Shown piece after piece: positions 16,623 through 24,098 of a stretch of DNA of 25,797 bases (position 1 is the stretch's first letter; each line of letters starts with the position of its first letter). Position numbers and translations under genes: made by a program. The notes below the pieces were generated by a model. It searched no databases and was not told the origin of the DNA. It worked only from the letters and a program-made list of their open reading frames with translations. This DNA is from an uncultured Anaerosolibacter sp. (GTDB lineage: Bacteria > Bacillota_A > Clostridia > Peptostreptococcales > Thermotaleaceae): assembly GCA_937948705.1 (NCBI GenBank), contig CALECF010000123.1:1-25797 (forward strand), read 5' to 3'.

Positions 16623-17539
16623 CATAAATTCTCTATTTTTTTAATTATTTCATTAAAACGATCCGGAATTTCTGCATGAAATTCCATGTATTCACCTGTA
16701 GAAGGATGTATAAACCCAATGGTTTGAGCATGTAATGCCTGCCCCTCCGTATAAAACTTTTCCTTTTTTTGTCCATATATTGGATCCCCCACAAGAGGGT
16801 GATGTATATATGACATGTGTACACGAATTTGATGGGTTCTACCGGTTTCCAGCCTCGCTTCTATGAAAGAATAATCCCCATACCTCTCTAGAACACGAAA
16901 ATGGGTAACCGCATTCCGTCCATTCCGATCTACCACAGCCATTTTCATTCGATCTATGGGATGTCTTCCTATGGGTGCATTGATCGTTCCATGCTCTTCT
17001 CTAATATTGCCATGAACCAAAGCAATATATACCCTATTGACCGAATGCTCCTTTAATTGTTCTGCTAGACTTCGATGGGCTTTATCATTCTTGGCCACCA
17101 TAAGGAGCCCACTGGTATCCTTATCAATCCGATGGACAATACCCGGTCGAATGACGCCATTAATAGACGATAGATTTTTACACTGATAAAGCAATGCATT
17201 TACCAATGTTCCATGATAATTCCCTGGCGCTGGATGGACGACCATGCCCTGGGGCTTATTCACGATGACAATATCCTCATCTTCATATACGATATCTACA
17301 GGGATATCTTCTGGTTCAATCTTAAGCAGCTCAGGATCAGGGATTTCTATTTCAATTTCATCATTTTCTGAAACTTTATATTTCTTAACGATTTCTTTAC
17401 TGCCATTAATCTGAATGTTACCCTGCCCTATAAGTTTCTGTATAAAGCTTCGAGACAGATGGGCAAGTTGATTAGAAATGTAGACATCCAAACGCTGTCC
17501 CTCATCCATATCCTCAACAATAAATTTTTGTAATTCCAA
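16610..17539 (-). CDS. RluD/RluA-family 23S rRNA pseudouridine synthase
   Basis: Converts uridines to pseudouridine in rRNA; the family includes RluD, RluA, RluC and B. subtilis YlyB, and the exact target cannot be fixed from sequence. At 309 aa it is full length. An N-terminal S4 RNA-binding domain (about 14-75: LDVYISNQLAHLSRSFIQKLI) is followed by the catalytic domain with HRIDKDTSGLL holding the catalytic D139, and the closing signature ETGRTHQIRVHMSYIHHPLVGDPIYG. It follows lspA by 16 bp, the standard Firmicute lspA-ylyB pairing, and precedes pyrR as in Bacillus. Confidence 0.95.
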   Translation of the reverse strand: MELQKFIVEDMDEGQRLDVYISNQLAHLSRSFIQKLIGQGNIQINGSKEIVKKYKVSENDEIEIEIPDPELLKIEPEDIPVDIVYEDEDIVIVNKPQGMVVHPAPGNYHGTLVNALLYQCKNLSSINGVIRPGIVHRIDKDTSGLLMVAKNDKAHRSLAEQLKEHSVNRVYIALVHGNIREEHGTINAPIGRHPIDRMKMAVVDRNGRNAVTHFRVLERYGDYSFIEARLETGRTHQIRVHMSYIHHPLVGDPIYGQKKEKFYTEGQALHAQTIGFIHPSTGEYMEFHAEIPDRFNEIIKKIENLCRQR

Positions 17540-17554
17540 ATGCGTTCTTCCTTT

Positions 17555-17998
17555 CTAACTCTTTTGGGGCCTATCAATAACCAGTAGGTAATAGCTTAAT
17601 AAAGCTGCCCCACAAACAATTGCCATATCAGCGATATTAAATACAGGCCATATCCTAAAATCAAAGAAATCCCTTACATAGCCAAATTGAATCCTATCAA
17701 TCAGATTTCCAATTGCGCCTGCAATAATTAGTGTTAAACTATACTTCATAGCTGGATGGACCTTTGGCTGAGTGCGCAGGAAAAAGAAAGTGCCTATAAC
17801 AACTGCAGTTGTAATCACTATGAAGAAAATCTTCTGGTTCCTTAAAATACCGAAAGCTGCTCCATAATTATGTACATAAGTAATATAAAAAATATTTCCG
17901 ATAACAGGAATGGACTCATTTTCTAACAAATTAACTTGAACATAATACTTGGAAATTTGATCTAGCATAATAAGAAAAATAATTAGTATATAATTCAT
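17555..17998 (-). CDS. lspA: Lipoprotein signal peptidase (signal peptidase II)
   Basis: Membrane aspartyl protease that cleaves signal peptides from prolipoproteins. The 147-aa protein has four predicted transmembrane helices. The catalytic aspartates are in place: D110 within GYVRDFFDF, just after GNLIDR, and D124 in FNIADMAI. The VHNYGAAFG motif (42-50) corresponds to the conserved NxGAAFG. The ATG is preceded by a G-rich ribosome site (AAAGGGGGG) and by a good promoter 28-57 bp upstream. First gene of the lspA-RluD unit. Confidence 0.97.
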   Translation of the reverse strand: MNYILIIFLIMLDQISKYYVQVNLLENESIPVIGNIFYITYVHNYGAAFGILRNQKIFFIVITTAVVIGTFFFLRTQPKVHPAMKYSLTLIIAGAIGNLIDRIQFGYVRDFFDFRIWPVFNIADMAIVCGAALLSYYLLVIDRPQKS

Positions 17999-18026
17999 CC
18001 CATCCCCCCTTTCATGAATCTATTAG

Positions 18027-18055
18027 ATTATACCATAATTTACGGGAGATGGCAT
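18027..18055 (-). promoter_or_regulatory. Promoter for lspA
   Basis: The minus strand carries ATGCCA (18050-18055), 17 bp, then TATAAT (18027-18032) with a TGG extension. It lies between the terminator of the preceding gene and the lspA ribosome site, exactly where a promoter is needed. Confidence 0.75.
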
Positions 18056-18077
18056 AAAATATACTGGAAGAGATAGT

Positions 18078-18102
18078 AAAAGTGAAGCAGAGCTCCACTT
18101 TT
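18078..18102 (-). terminator. Intrinsic terminator after the YflT-like gene
   Basis: Stem of 11 bp, AAAAGTGGAGC / GCTTCACTTTT (one G-U), with a TCT loop. Its 3' arm ends in TTTT and it overlaps the last base of the gene's stop codon. No extra U-run follows, so strength is moderate. Confidence 0.7.
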
Positions 18103-18467
18103 TAAATTTCCCCATCATTATCTTGAATAATTTTTTTACACCTTTCTTCATTTCCATCTTCAACAGTAACAGATACAAGAATATTAGCGTCTGCAACTTC
18201 ACTAAAGCGCCCAAAGCCACTTACATTGGGATCTGCAGCATATGCTGATCTTAGTTCCATGGGTATTGCTCCTTCTTCAGGCTTTAAAACTAAGCTTGAT
18301 AAACTTCCCTCACTGCTGCCAATTACATTGTGCATGTGATGGTCTGCATTTTTAGGAAATCGATCTATTATATCCATCTTTACATTCTTAAAACCTTGAT
18401 TCCTAAGATCATTCTGCGCTCTTTGAGCTCCATAGATAGATTTAAAATAGCCTGTTATTGTAATCAT
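18102..18467 (-). CDS. Small protein resembling YflT/YsnF general-stress domain
   Basis: 121-aa soluble protein of unknown function. The N-terminus (ITGYFKSIYGAQRAQNDLRNQGFKNVKMDII) and the C-terminus (ANILVSVTVEDGNEERCKKIIQDNDGEI) have the beta-alpha-beta pattern seen in YflT/YsnF-type stress proteins, where a strand, a helix full of residues spaced for inter-element manipulation, and a DLRxxGF turn recur. That resemblance is by eye and tentative. A glycine/serine-rich middle links the halves. The ATG follows AGGGTGAAGAG closely, and the gene starts 9 bp after the YteA-like gene, so the two are co-transcribed and end at a shared terminator. Confidence 0.75.
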   Translation of the reverse strand: MITITGYFKSIYGAQRAQNDLRNQGFKNVKMDIIDRFPKNADHHMHNVIGSSEGSLSSLVLKPEEGAIPMELRSAYAADPNVSGFGRFSEVADANILVSVTVEDGNEERCKKIIQDNDGEI

Positions 18468-18476
18468 CTCTTCACC

Positions 18477-19172
18477 CTATTTCTTTTTTCTTTGGTCATA
18501 TGGAATGTCTTTTCTTTCTTCATCCTCAAGCTGACCTTTATAGTAATCTTCAGAAATCTGTTCTACTTCCTCTACAATTCCTGGTTCTTCCTCTGTAAAT
18601 CCTGGCTCATCGTCATCAAAATAACCCTGCTGATCCCCTCCATTAAAAGATGGATCTTGCTGTATCTGATTATACCGGGCAACTGCTTGCCATGCATCTT
18701 CCCCATCAAATCCATTATAGCTGTCATCATTATCCTTAAAACTTCTTCCATAGGGTGGGTATAACACACCTTCCTCTGCAGGGCGGGTATCCACTTCACT
18801 ATGAATAGATAATCCGCCATTTTCACAGTCCATACATTGTACCGCGGTAGGTAAAATTTCAAGTCTTTCTTCGGCAATGTCTTTCCCGCAGGTAATACAA
18901 CTCCCATAGGTACCATCCTCAATTTTACTCAATACATTATCCACCTCTTGTAGGTGCAACTCTTCGTTATTTTTCAGGTTAAAATTCATTTCCATTTGAA
19001 ACAATTCAGTCCCTATATCTGCGGGGTGATTATCATATACTGATAATTCACCAAAATAATCTTGAAAGCTACCATGGGGTTCATTCTCATCCATGCGCTC
19101 CAGGGTGCGCTGGGCAGCCTCTCGCTCTTGCAACAACAACCCCTTAAAATGTTCCATCTTTTGCTTATCCAA
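18477..19172 (-). CDS. YteA-type DksA/TraR zinc-finger protein
   Basis: 231-aa protein of the DksA/TraR C4 zinc-finger superfamily, closest in layout to the YteA sporulation-linked family of Firmicutes; its function is not established. It has an N-terminal helical region rich in Glu/Gln, then a C4 zinc finger at C92-x2-C95 and C113-x2-C116 (CITCGKDIAEERLEILPTAVQCMDC spacing), then a long acidic tail ending in basic residues (RKKK). The start is TTG at 19172: GGGAGG lies 7 nt upstream, while the next ATG is too far from it. That ribosome site overlaps the stop codon of the upstream DUF5665 gene, indicating coupling. Confidence 0.88.
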   Translation of the reverse strand: MDKQKMEHFKGLLLQEREAAQRTLERMDENEPHGSFQDYFGELSVYDNHPADIGTELFQMEMNFNLKNNEELHLQEVDNVLSKIEDGTYGSCITCGKDIAEERLEILPTAVQCMDCENGGLSIHSEVDTRPAEEGVLYPPYGRSFKDNDDSYNGFDGEDAWQAVARYNQIQQDPSFNGGDQQGYFDDDEPGFTEEEPGIVEEVEQISEDYYKGQLEDEERKDIPYDQRKKK

Positions 19173-19184
19173 ATTTAAACCTCC

Positions 19185-19463
19185 CTATCTATAGTTTTCG
19201 ATAACGTCGAGCAAATCAGCAATATGTTGACCGATCCATGGAAGATTTACAGTCTGTTTTAAGAAGTAAAACAAAATCGCAGCCAATACGGTAAGTCCGA
19301 TGGCCGTTCCAAGCCCTCTTGCTAAACCACCGATAAAGTTAGTATATAATAATTTCTTAGGATTATTCATGAGTTCCACGTATTCCGCCAATTTCACTTT
19401 TTCCAAGTCAAGGGCTATTTTTTCAAGCCGCTCTTCTATCTTTGCCATCTTTTTTTCATCCAT
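19185..19463 (-). CDS. DUF5665-type small membrane protein
   Basis: Short protein of unknown function (92 aa) seen in spore-forming Clostridia and Bacilli. An N-terminal charged helix (MDEKKMAKIEERLEKIALDLEKVKLAEYVELMNNPKKL) precedes the conserved YTNFIGGLARGLGTAIGLTVLAAILFYFLKQT hydrophobic helix, then a short amphipathic C-terminus (NLPWIGQHIADLLDVIENYR). The frame is open up to an ATG at 19502, but the ATG at 19463 has a G6 ribosome-like run 7 nt upstream and matches the expected family start. First gene of a three-gene unit with the YteA-like and YflT-like genes. Confidence 0.85.
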   Translation of the reverse strand: MDEKKMAKIEERLEKIALDLEKVKLAEYVELMNNPKKLLYTNFIGGLARGLGTAIGLTVLAAILFYFLKQTVNLPWIGQHIADLLDVIENYR

Positions 19464-19610
19464 GATTATACCCCCCACATCGTACTCTGCTAACATAAAC
19501 ATATAGTGATTGCTACTCTTGAATAACTATATACATAGTCTTTCCAAGGATACCTTTTATATAAATATATCCCATAGAGATTTAATTAAGCACTCGACTT
19601 CTGCTCAATG

Positions 19611-19645
19611 ACAAAAAAAATAGAGCTATGGTAGCAGCTCTATTT
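19611..19645 (-). terminator. Intrinsic terminator of mtnN-aroF
   Basis: Perfect 10-bp stem AAATAGAGCT / AGCTCTATTT (19636-19645 with 19618-19627), an 8-nt loop, and a run of eight Ts on the minus strand, partly inside the stem. It lies just 14 bp past the aroF stop codon. Confidence 0.93.
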
Positions 19646-19659
19646 AAAACAGTCTAAAC

Positions 19660-20472
19660 TTATAATGTATTTAAGCATTTGCGTATTGTAAGAAGATCCT
19701 TGGTTAATCTTTCAAACTTTTGAAAATTCAAGGATTGTGACCCATCAGATAAAGCATCACAAGGACTAGGGTGCACCTCAATCATAAGTCCATGGGCACC
19801 AATGGCGACAGCAGCCCTTGATGCAGATGCTACCAATTCATCTCTACCTGTTCCATGACTGGGATCCACAATGATTGGGAAACGACTTAGTTGTTTAATA
19901 ATAGGTACCGCCATAAGATCTAGCGTGTTTCTTGTATAGTCTTCGAAAGTTCGAATGCCTCTTTCACATAAAATAACATCCTCATTCCCTTCAAAAACAA
20001 TATACTCCGCAGCAGATAACCATTCTTCAATAGTGGCAGCCATACCACGCTTCAACATCACTGGCTTACGCCCTTTCCCTACTTCACGTAACAAGCTATA
20101 ATTTTGCATATTTCTAGATCCTATTTGGAAAATATCAACATATTTATCTAATATTTCAACATCTCGAGGGTCCATTACCTCAGAAATAACAGGCATATTG
20201 TTCTCTCGTCCAGCATGATAAAGGTATTTTAGTCCCTCTTCACCTAAGCCTTGAAAGGAATATGGTGATGTTCTAGGTTTAAACGCTCCACCACGTAATA
20301 TTTGAGCACCTGCCGTTTTTACTGCCTTTGCAGTTTCAATAAGTTGCTGTTCACTCTCTATGGCACAAGGACCTGCAATAATGACAAGCTCGGCTCCACC
20401 AATTTCTATATTTCCTACCTTGATAATTTTTTTTCCTTTTTGTTCGTTTTCTGCCAATTTCATAGCCATCAT
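19660..20472 (-). CDS. aroF: 3-deoxy-7-phosphoheptulonate (DAHP) synthase, class I-beta
   Basis: Condenses PEP and erythrose-4-phosphate, the first step of the shikimate pathway. The 270-aa protein is a bare catalytic barrel of the I-beta (AroF/KDOPS-like) type, with no ACT or chorismate-mutase domain, so feedback control is not visible. Motifs: AGPCAIES (33-40, with the metal cysteine C36), [18 protein letters not shown] (60-77), MLKRG and [10 protein letters not shown]. Three in-frame ATGs (20472, 20469, 20463) follow an AAGG site; the later two have more normal spacing. It starts 8 bp after mtnN and shares its promoter. No other shikimate gene is nearby. Confidence 0.95.
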   Translation of the reverse strand: MMAMKLAENEQKGKKIIKVGNIEIGGAELVIIAGPCAIESEQQLIETAKAVKTAGAQILRGGAFKPRTSPYSFQGLGEEGLKYLYHAGRENNMPVISEVMDPRDVEILDKYVDIFQIGSRNMQNYSLLREVGKGRKPVMLKRGMAATIEEWLSAAEYIVFEGNEDVILCERGIRTFEDYTRNTLDLMAVPIIKQLSRFPIIVDPSHGTGRDELVASASRAAVAIGAHGLMIEVHPSPCDALSDGSQSLNFQKFERLTKDLLTIRKCLNTL

Positions 20473-20480
20473 TCCTTAAA

Positions 20481-21179
20481 TTATATATGTTTTAACATCC
20501 CTGCTACAATTTCACTAGAGTTTTTGGCTGCTTCATGAACAAACTCATTAAAATTATGGTGAGCAGTACCATCCGCTTTGTCAGACATTGCCCTAATAAT
20601 GACAAAAGGAACTTTATTCAAATAACAGGCATGCCCTATGGCCGCGCCTTCCATTTCCGTGCAATATCCTTGAAATTCATTCAGTAGTAATTCCTTTCTT
20701 TCAGGACATGCTACAAATATATCCCCAGAGAGAATACGACCCGTTAGAATTTTATGAGACCGTTTTTCATTTTCACTGACATTCTTCGCTATTTCTATTA
20801 GTTTCGCATCAGATTTAAATATATATTCGTCCATCCTAGGAATCTGTCCCAGCTTGTATCCAAATCCAGTGACATCAAAATCATGCTCCAGCACATCGGT
20901 AGAAATAACTAAATCGCCTACCTCCAACTCATCCTTTAACGCGCCTGCTACCCCTGTATTTATAATCCCAGATACCTGATAGTTACTAATCAATACCTGA
21001 GTACAAATTGCTGCATTTACCTTTCCGATTCCACATCTTACAATCACGACATTCTTATCTTCTAATCTACCGCAGTAAAAAGTCATACCCGCAATGTCCT
21101 CAGATGTCTCAAGCTTCATTTTTTCCTTTAGCAAATGAACTTCTTCATCCATTGCTCCAATGATTCCTATCCTATCCAT
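20481..21179 (-). CDS. mtnN: 5'-methylthioadenosine / S-adenosylhomocysteine nucleosidase
   Basis: Hydrolyses MTA and SAH (and 5'-deoxyadenosine) to adenine plus the thioribose, feeding methyl-cycle salvage and AI-2 precursors. At 232 aa it is full length. Catalytic positions are present: E12 in GAMDEEV, E177 in EMEGAAI, and D200 in AMSDKADG. The INTGVAGAL phosphate/ribose loop is near 73-81. The ATG has an AGGAGG site, and a near-consensus sigma-A promoter lies about 35 bp upstream. First gene of a two-gene unit with aroF. Confidence 0.97.
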   Translation of the reverse strand: MDRIGIIGAMDEEVHLLKEKMKLETSEDIAGMTFYCGRLEDKNVVIVRCGIGKVNAAICTQVLISNYQVSGIINTGVAGALKDELEVGDLVISTDVLEHDFDVTGFGYKLGQIPRMDEYIFKSDAKLIEIAKNVSENEKRSHKILTGRILSGDIFVACPERKELLLNEFQGYCTEMEGAAIGHACYLNKVPFVIIRAMSDKADGTAHHNFNEFVHEAAKNSSEIVAGMLKHI

Positions 21180-21212
21180 ATGTTCTACGCCTCCTAACCT
21201 ATTTCATAATTT

Positions 21213-21240
21213 ATTATACCCTTATCCCAAATTGTGTCAA
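21213..21240 (-). promoter_or_regulatory. Consensus sigma-A promoter for mtnN-aroF
   Basis: Perfect TTGACA (21235-21240) and perfect TATAAT (21213-21218) with 16-bp spacing on the minus strand. It is the best promoter in the window. The predicted leader is only about 25 nt, leaving no room for a riboswitch. Confidence 0.93.
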
Positions 21241-21269
21241 GGTAATTATTGTATTCTAATAAATGAATG

Positions 21270-21302
21270 TTAAAATCCCCATCCTTGGATAGGACGAGGA
21301 TT
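21270..21302 (-). terminator. Terminator after divIVA
   Basis: An 11-bp stem with two G-U pairs (arms 21292-21302 and 21274-21284) around a 7-nt loop, followed by TTTTAAC on the minus strand. It sits between the divIVA stop and the mtnN promoter and closes the division operon. Confidence 0.7.
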
Positions 21303-21347
21303 CTACTGTATTATTACTATTTGTTTATCCAAGACTTCTACAATGTT

Positions 21348-21815
21348 CTATTCCTCTATATCTTCTACAATTTCTTTACAACTTATACTTACAGCCTCTA
21401 GCTGGGACTCAAGTAAAGTCCTAAACCTGGTTTTAAATATATGCATTTGCTTCTTTACTTCCTCATATTCTCTTTTAATTTTTACTACATCCTTATTAGA
21501 TTCCTCAATAATTGCCATACCTTTATTTTCTGCCTCTCGAATGATTAACTCTGCCTTTTTATGGGCATTAGATGAAACCTCTTCAGCCGTGGTCTGTGCC
21601 ACTATCAAAGTGTTATTCAGCGTTCTTTCTAGATTGGCATACTTATCGATTTGCTCTTGTAAAAGCGCAATCTTATCCTTCAACTCAATATTATCTTTAT
21701 AAAGCTTTTCATAGTCAATCATTATTTTATCCAGGAATTCATCTACTTCGGTTTCCTTGTATCCTCTCATTACCTTCTTAAACTCTTTGTTTTGAATTTC
21801 CAATGGTGTAATCAT
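21348..21815 (-). CDS. divIVA: DivIVA-domain cell-division / polarity protein
   Basis: Coiled-coil protein that gathers at curved membrane at septa and poles and recruits division, wall or chromosome-anchoring factors. At 155 aa it is typical. The N-terminal membrane-binding motif TPLEIQNKEFKKVMRGYKETEVDEFLDKI (residues 3-31) is classic. The rest is almost continuous predicted coiled coil to about residue 140, ending in an acidic tail. Last gene of the ylm-type cluster, directly after ylmH (13-bp gap), with a terminator behind it. Confidence 0.96.
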   Translation of the reverse strand: MITPLEIQNKEFKKVMRGYKETEVDEFLDKIMIDYEKLYKDNIELKDKIALLQEQIDKYANLERTLNNTLIVAQTTAEEVSSNAHKKAELIIREAENKGMAIIEESNKDVVKIKREYEEVKKQMHIFKTRFRTLLESQLEAVSISCKEIVEDIEE

Positions 21816-21828
21816 CTAATTCCCTCCC

Positions 21829-22617
21829 TTAGATCATCCGCTTTATGGTTACCTTGTATCGATCTTTTTTAGTTTTATTCCCTACCGCCAGTAGCATGAT
21901 TCTACCTTTCCCTTTAAAGGAAACTACATCGCCTTCATGAAGAAGATGGGCAGGATTATTGATAGGTTTCCAATTTACCTTGACCCTTTCATTCCCTATC
22001 AACTTTGATAAAGAACTCCTTGATTCACCAAAACCTATACCCACCAAGGCATCGAGTCTTAAGGATTGTACTGTGGTCTCTATTAACTTATAATTTTCCT
22101 CTGGAATTTTAATATCATCGAAGCCCACTACATTTGTTTCAACTTTATAGTGGGATATCTTTTCTAAATTTCCATTTATAAAATCACATATCTCTTTAAA
22201 TGCGACGATATATGCACAGTTTTTGCAAATAATAATATCGCCAATTTTTTCTCTTTTGATTCCTAAACCCAGTACCGCCCCAAGGATATCCCGATGACTT
22301 AAGTTGTTTTTATCAAAATCACCTTTAATTTGAAGGAATTCTAAAGGACTTTCAACTTCTTCTTTTTCCATGTAATCTGGAAACAGAACGATGATTTGTC
22401 TCTCAGGTTGATTAAATCCACCTGTGACAAAATACTTCAATTCTCCAAGCTTATTCAATATTGGCTTGCACAATGAGATTTGGTATGGATCACAAAAATC
22501 AGTATTTCGTGGAATATAGTTCTTTAATACGACTTCCGCTCGATCCAATACCCTAGAAATAAAAATTTTATCATCGAAATTACGGATGTGTCGTGTAAGT
22601 ACTTCTTTATCAATCAA
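21829..22617 (-). CDS. ylmH: YlmH family S4-domain RNA-binding protein
   Basis: 262-aa member of the YlmH family, linked to division-cluster function in Gram-positives and, in recent work on B. subtilis, to rescue of stalled 50S-tRNA complexes. The N-terminal two thirds (RNFDDKIFISRVLDRAEVVLKNY, CDPYQ, FPDY, DILGAVLGLGIKREKIGDI) is the family-specific region. A C-terminal S4 RNA-binding domain spans about 187-241 (LRLDALVGIGFGESRSSLSKLI, VKVNWKPI, EGDVVSFKGKGR). Order sepF-yggT-ylmH-divIVA is standard. The window also carries rqcH, another 50S rescue factor, though in a different unit. Confidence 0.95.
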   Translation of the reverse strand: MIDKEVLTRHIRNFDDKIFISRVLDRAEVVLKNYIPRNTDFCDPYQISLCKPILNKLGELKYFVTGGFNQPERQIIVLFPDYMEKEEVESPLEFLQIKGDFDKNNLSHRDILGAVLGLGIKREKIGDIIICKNCAYIVAFKEICDFINGNLEKISHYKVETNVVGFDDIKIPEENYKLIETTVQSLRLDALVGIGFGESRSSLSKLIGNERVKVNWKPINNPAHLLHEGDVVSFKGKGRIMLLAVGNKTKKDRYKVTIKRMI

Positions 22618-22630
22618 GGGCTCTCCTTTT

Positions 22631-22894
22631 CTATATAAGACTTAAGATGATGGACTTAATGAACATAAGTCCCCATATAGCAGCCAAAGGCGAAAAATCA
22701 ATATGTCTGCCACCAAGACCTAACCTTGATAATAGGCTTCTAAATGGTGCAATGATAGGCTCAGTTACCTGATGTAATACCCTCGAAATACTGTTATATG
22801 GATTTGAAAAAATCCACGTCGATATTGCTCTAGCAACGATTAGATAGGTTAATACATCAAAAAAATAATTAATTGAAGCTTTTATCGTCCACAT
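22631..22894 (-). CDS. YggT/YlmG family membrane protein
   Basis: Small integral-membrane protein (87 aa) of the YggT/YlmG family; its role in bacteria is unclear, though it is consistently next to sepF. Two hydrophobic helices (about 7-28 and 66-87) flank the conserved VTEPIIAPFRSLL motif and a GGRHIDFSPLAA stretch. The frame can be extended to a TTG at 22909, but the ATG at 22894 with GGTG 5 nt upstream fits the family start better. The gene follows sepF closely. Confidence 0.9.
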   Translation of the reverse strand: MWTIKASINYFFDVLTYLIVARAISTWIFSNPYNSISRVLHQVTEPIIAPFRSLLSRLGLGGRHIDFSPLAAIWGLMFIKSIILSLI

Positions 22895-22912
22895 CGTTTC
22901 ACCATCCAACTT

Positions 22913-23356
22913 TTATTTTTGCCACGGAAAAATACCTTTATTTTTTAACTCTTCACGGATGTTTCCTGATATATCAACATTGTTAGGTGCTAAAATAAAT
23001 ATCCCCTTTGACACCTTCTGAACATTCCCGTCTAATGCATAGATCGCACCATTCAAAAAGTCGAAGATTTTCTTTGCAATATCCTGGTCCAAGTTCTCTA
23101 GATTAATTACCACAGGCTTTCTATTTTTCAAATTATCGATAATGCCTGGTGCCTCTTCAAACTCTGTGGGCTCACATACGACTACCTTCATTTGGGTTGT
23201 CGTATGGATATTCACAACCCTATTCTTCTTGCTTGTAATAGGAATGACATCCTCATCTTCTTGAATGGGACCTTCACCATTTTCCTCAATCTCTTCCTCA
23301 TAATCATCCAAGCCCATGAAATATTTCACTTTATCAATAAATTTTGCTGACATCAT
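22913..23356 (-). CDS. sepF: Cell division protein SepF
   Basis: Membrane-anchored FtsZ-binding protein that bundles and tethers the Z-ring. At 147 aa it is normal length. It has an N-terminal amphipathic anchor (MSAKFIDKVKYFMGLDDYEEE), an acidic linker, and the C-terminal SepF domain (about 60-147: VVVCEPTEFEEAPGIIDNLKNRKPVVINLENLDQDIAKKIFDFLNGAIYALDGNVQKVSKGIFILAPNNVDI in blocks). Two ATGs at the start follow an AAGGGGG site. It is preceded by the yggS homologue, the standard arrangement. Confidence 0.97.
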   Translation of the reverse strand: MMSAKFIDKVKYFMGLDDYEEEIEENGEGPIQEDEDVIPITSKKNRVVNIHTTTQMKVVVCEPTEFEEAPGIIDNLKNRKPVVINLENLDQDIAKKIFDFLNGAIYALDGNVQKVSKGIFILAPNNVDISGNIREELKNKGIFPWQK

Positions 23357-23376
23357 GTGTCCCCCTTACCTTTATA

Positions 23377-24069
23377 TTATGTATAGTTTCGTTTTCCAAA
23401 GATACCTGTCCCAATACGAATCATATTGGACCCTTCCTCGATGGCCACCTTGTAATCATTCGTCATGCCCATGGACAAGTAGCGCATCTCTATTCCTTCA
23501 ATATTCTTTTCATGAATCTCATCAAAGAGTTGTTTCATCTTTCTAAAATGAATTCTTACCTTCTCCGGATCTTCTTCATAAGGCGCGATTGTCATCAAGC
23601 CTTTCACCCGAATATTTTCTAAAACTGCTAGTTGATCCATCATGTTATAAATATCGACTTCATCAATTCCAGATTTTGTATCCTCTTTTGCAATATTTAC
23701 TTGAATTAAAACATCTATACATCTATCTATTTGTCTTGCTCTCTTATTTATCTCCTCTGCTAAGTGGATACGATCCATAGAATGAATCATCTGTACTTTA
23801 TCTACAATATACTTCACCTTATTTGTTTGTAGATATCCTATCATATGCCAACTTACATCGTTAACCTGTTCGAACTTGTTCAATATTTCTTGAACTTTAT
23901 TCTCCCCGATGCTATCAATACCATTTACTATCGCTTCATTTATTTTGTCTGCATCTTGGGTTTTCGTAACTGCTATTAGATGAATCTCATCTGGATTTTT
24001 TCCAAAGTCATGGCATAATGCCTGAATTTCTTTCTGAATATGTACAATGTTCTCTTTGATATGGGACAT
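23377..24069 (-). CDS. YggS/PLPBP family PLP-homeostasis protein
   Basis: Single-domain PLP-binding barrel protein (230 aa) that keeps free pyridoxal phosphate and amino-acid pools in balance; it has no known catalysis. The PLP lysine is K36 in LIAVTKTQ. Other family marks are GENKVQEI, WHMIGYLQTNKVKYI, VLIQVNIAKEDTKSGI, GLMTIAP and the C-terminal LSMGMTNDYKVAIEEGSNMIRIGTGIFG. It is 20 bp before sepF, as in most Firmicutes. Confidence 0.97.
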   Translation of the reverse strand: MSHIKENIVHIQKEIQALCHDFGKNPDEIHLIAVTKTQDADKINEAIVNGIDSIGENKVQEILNKFEQVNDVSWHMIGYLQTNKVKYIVDKVQMIHSMDRIHLAEEINKRARQIDRCIDVLIQVNIAKEDTKSGIDEVDIYNMMDQLAVLENIRVKGLMTIAPYEEDPEKVRIHFRKMKQLFDEIHEKNIEGIEMRYLSMGMTNDYKVAIEEGSNMIRIGTGIFGKRNYT

Positions 24070-24098
24070 TTTTTACCTCCTTAAAGCACTATCAATCA

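Noticed and set aside
18330..18764. 144-aa plus-strand open frame
   Set aside because: Antisense to the YflT-like and YteA-like genes; hydrophobic, low-complexity translation typical of a shadow frame, and no ribosome site.
18572..18922. 116-aa minus-strand frame inside the zinc-finger gene
   Set aside because: Same-strand alternative frame of the YteA-like gene, whose own frame carries the C4 zinc finger and a good ribosome site.
19464..19502. ATG start at 19502 for the DUF5665 protein
   Set aside because: No ribosome site before it; the extra 13 residues do not look like the family, while the ATG at 19463 has a G-rich site.
21180..21347. Possible SAM or SAH riboswitch before mtnN
   Set aside because: The predicted transcript start is about 25 nt before the ATG; the only hairpin in the gap lies upstream of the promoter and is the divIVA terminator.
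21343..21702. 119-aa plus-strand open frame
   Set aside because: Antisense to divIVA; serine/leucine-rich translation produced by reading a coiled-coil gene backwards.
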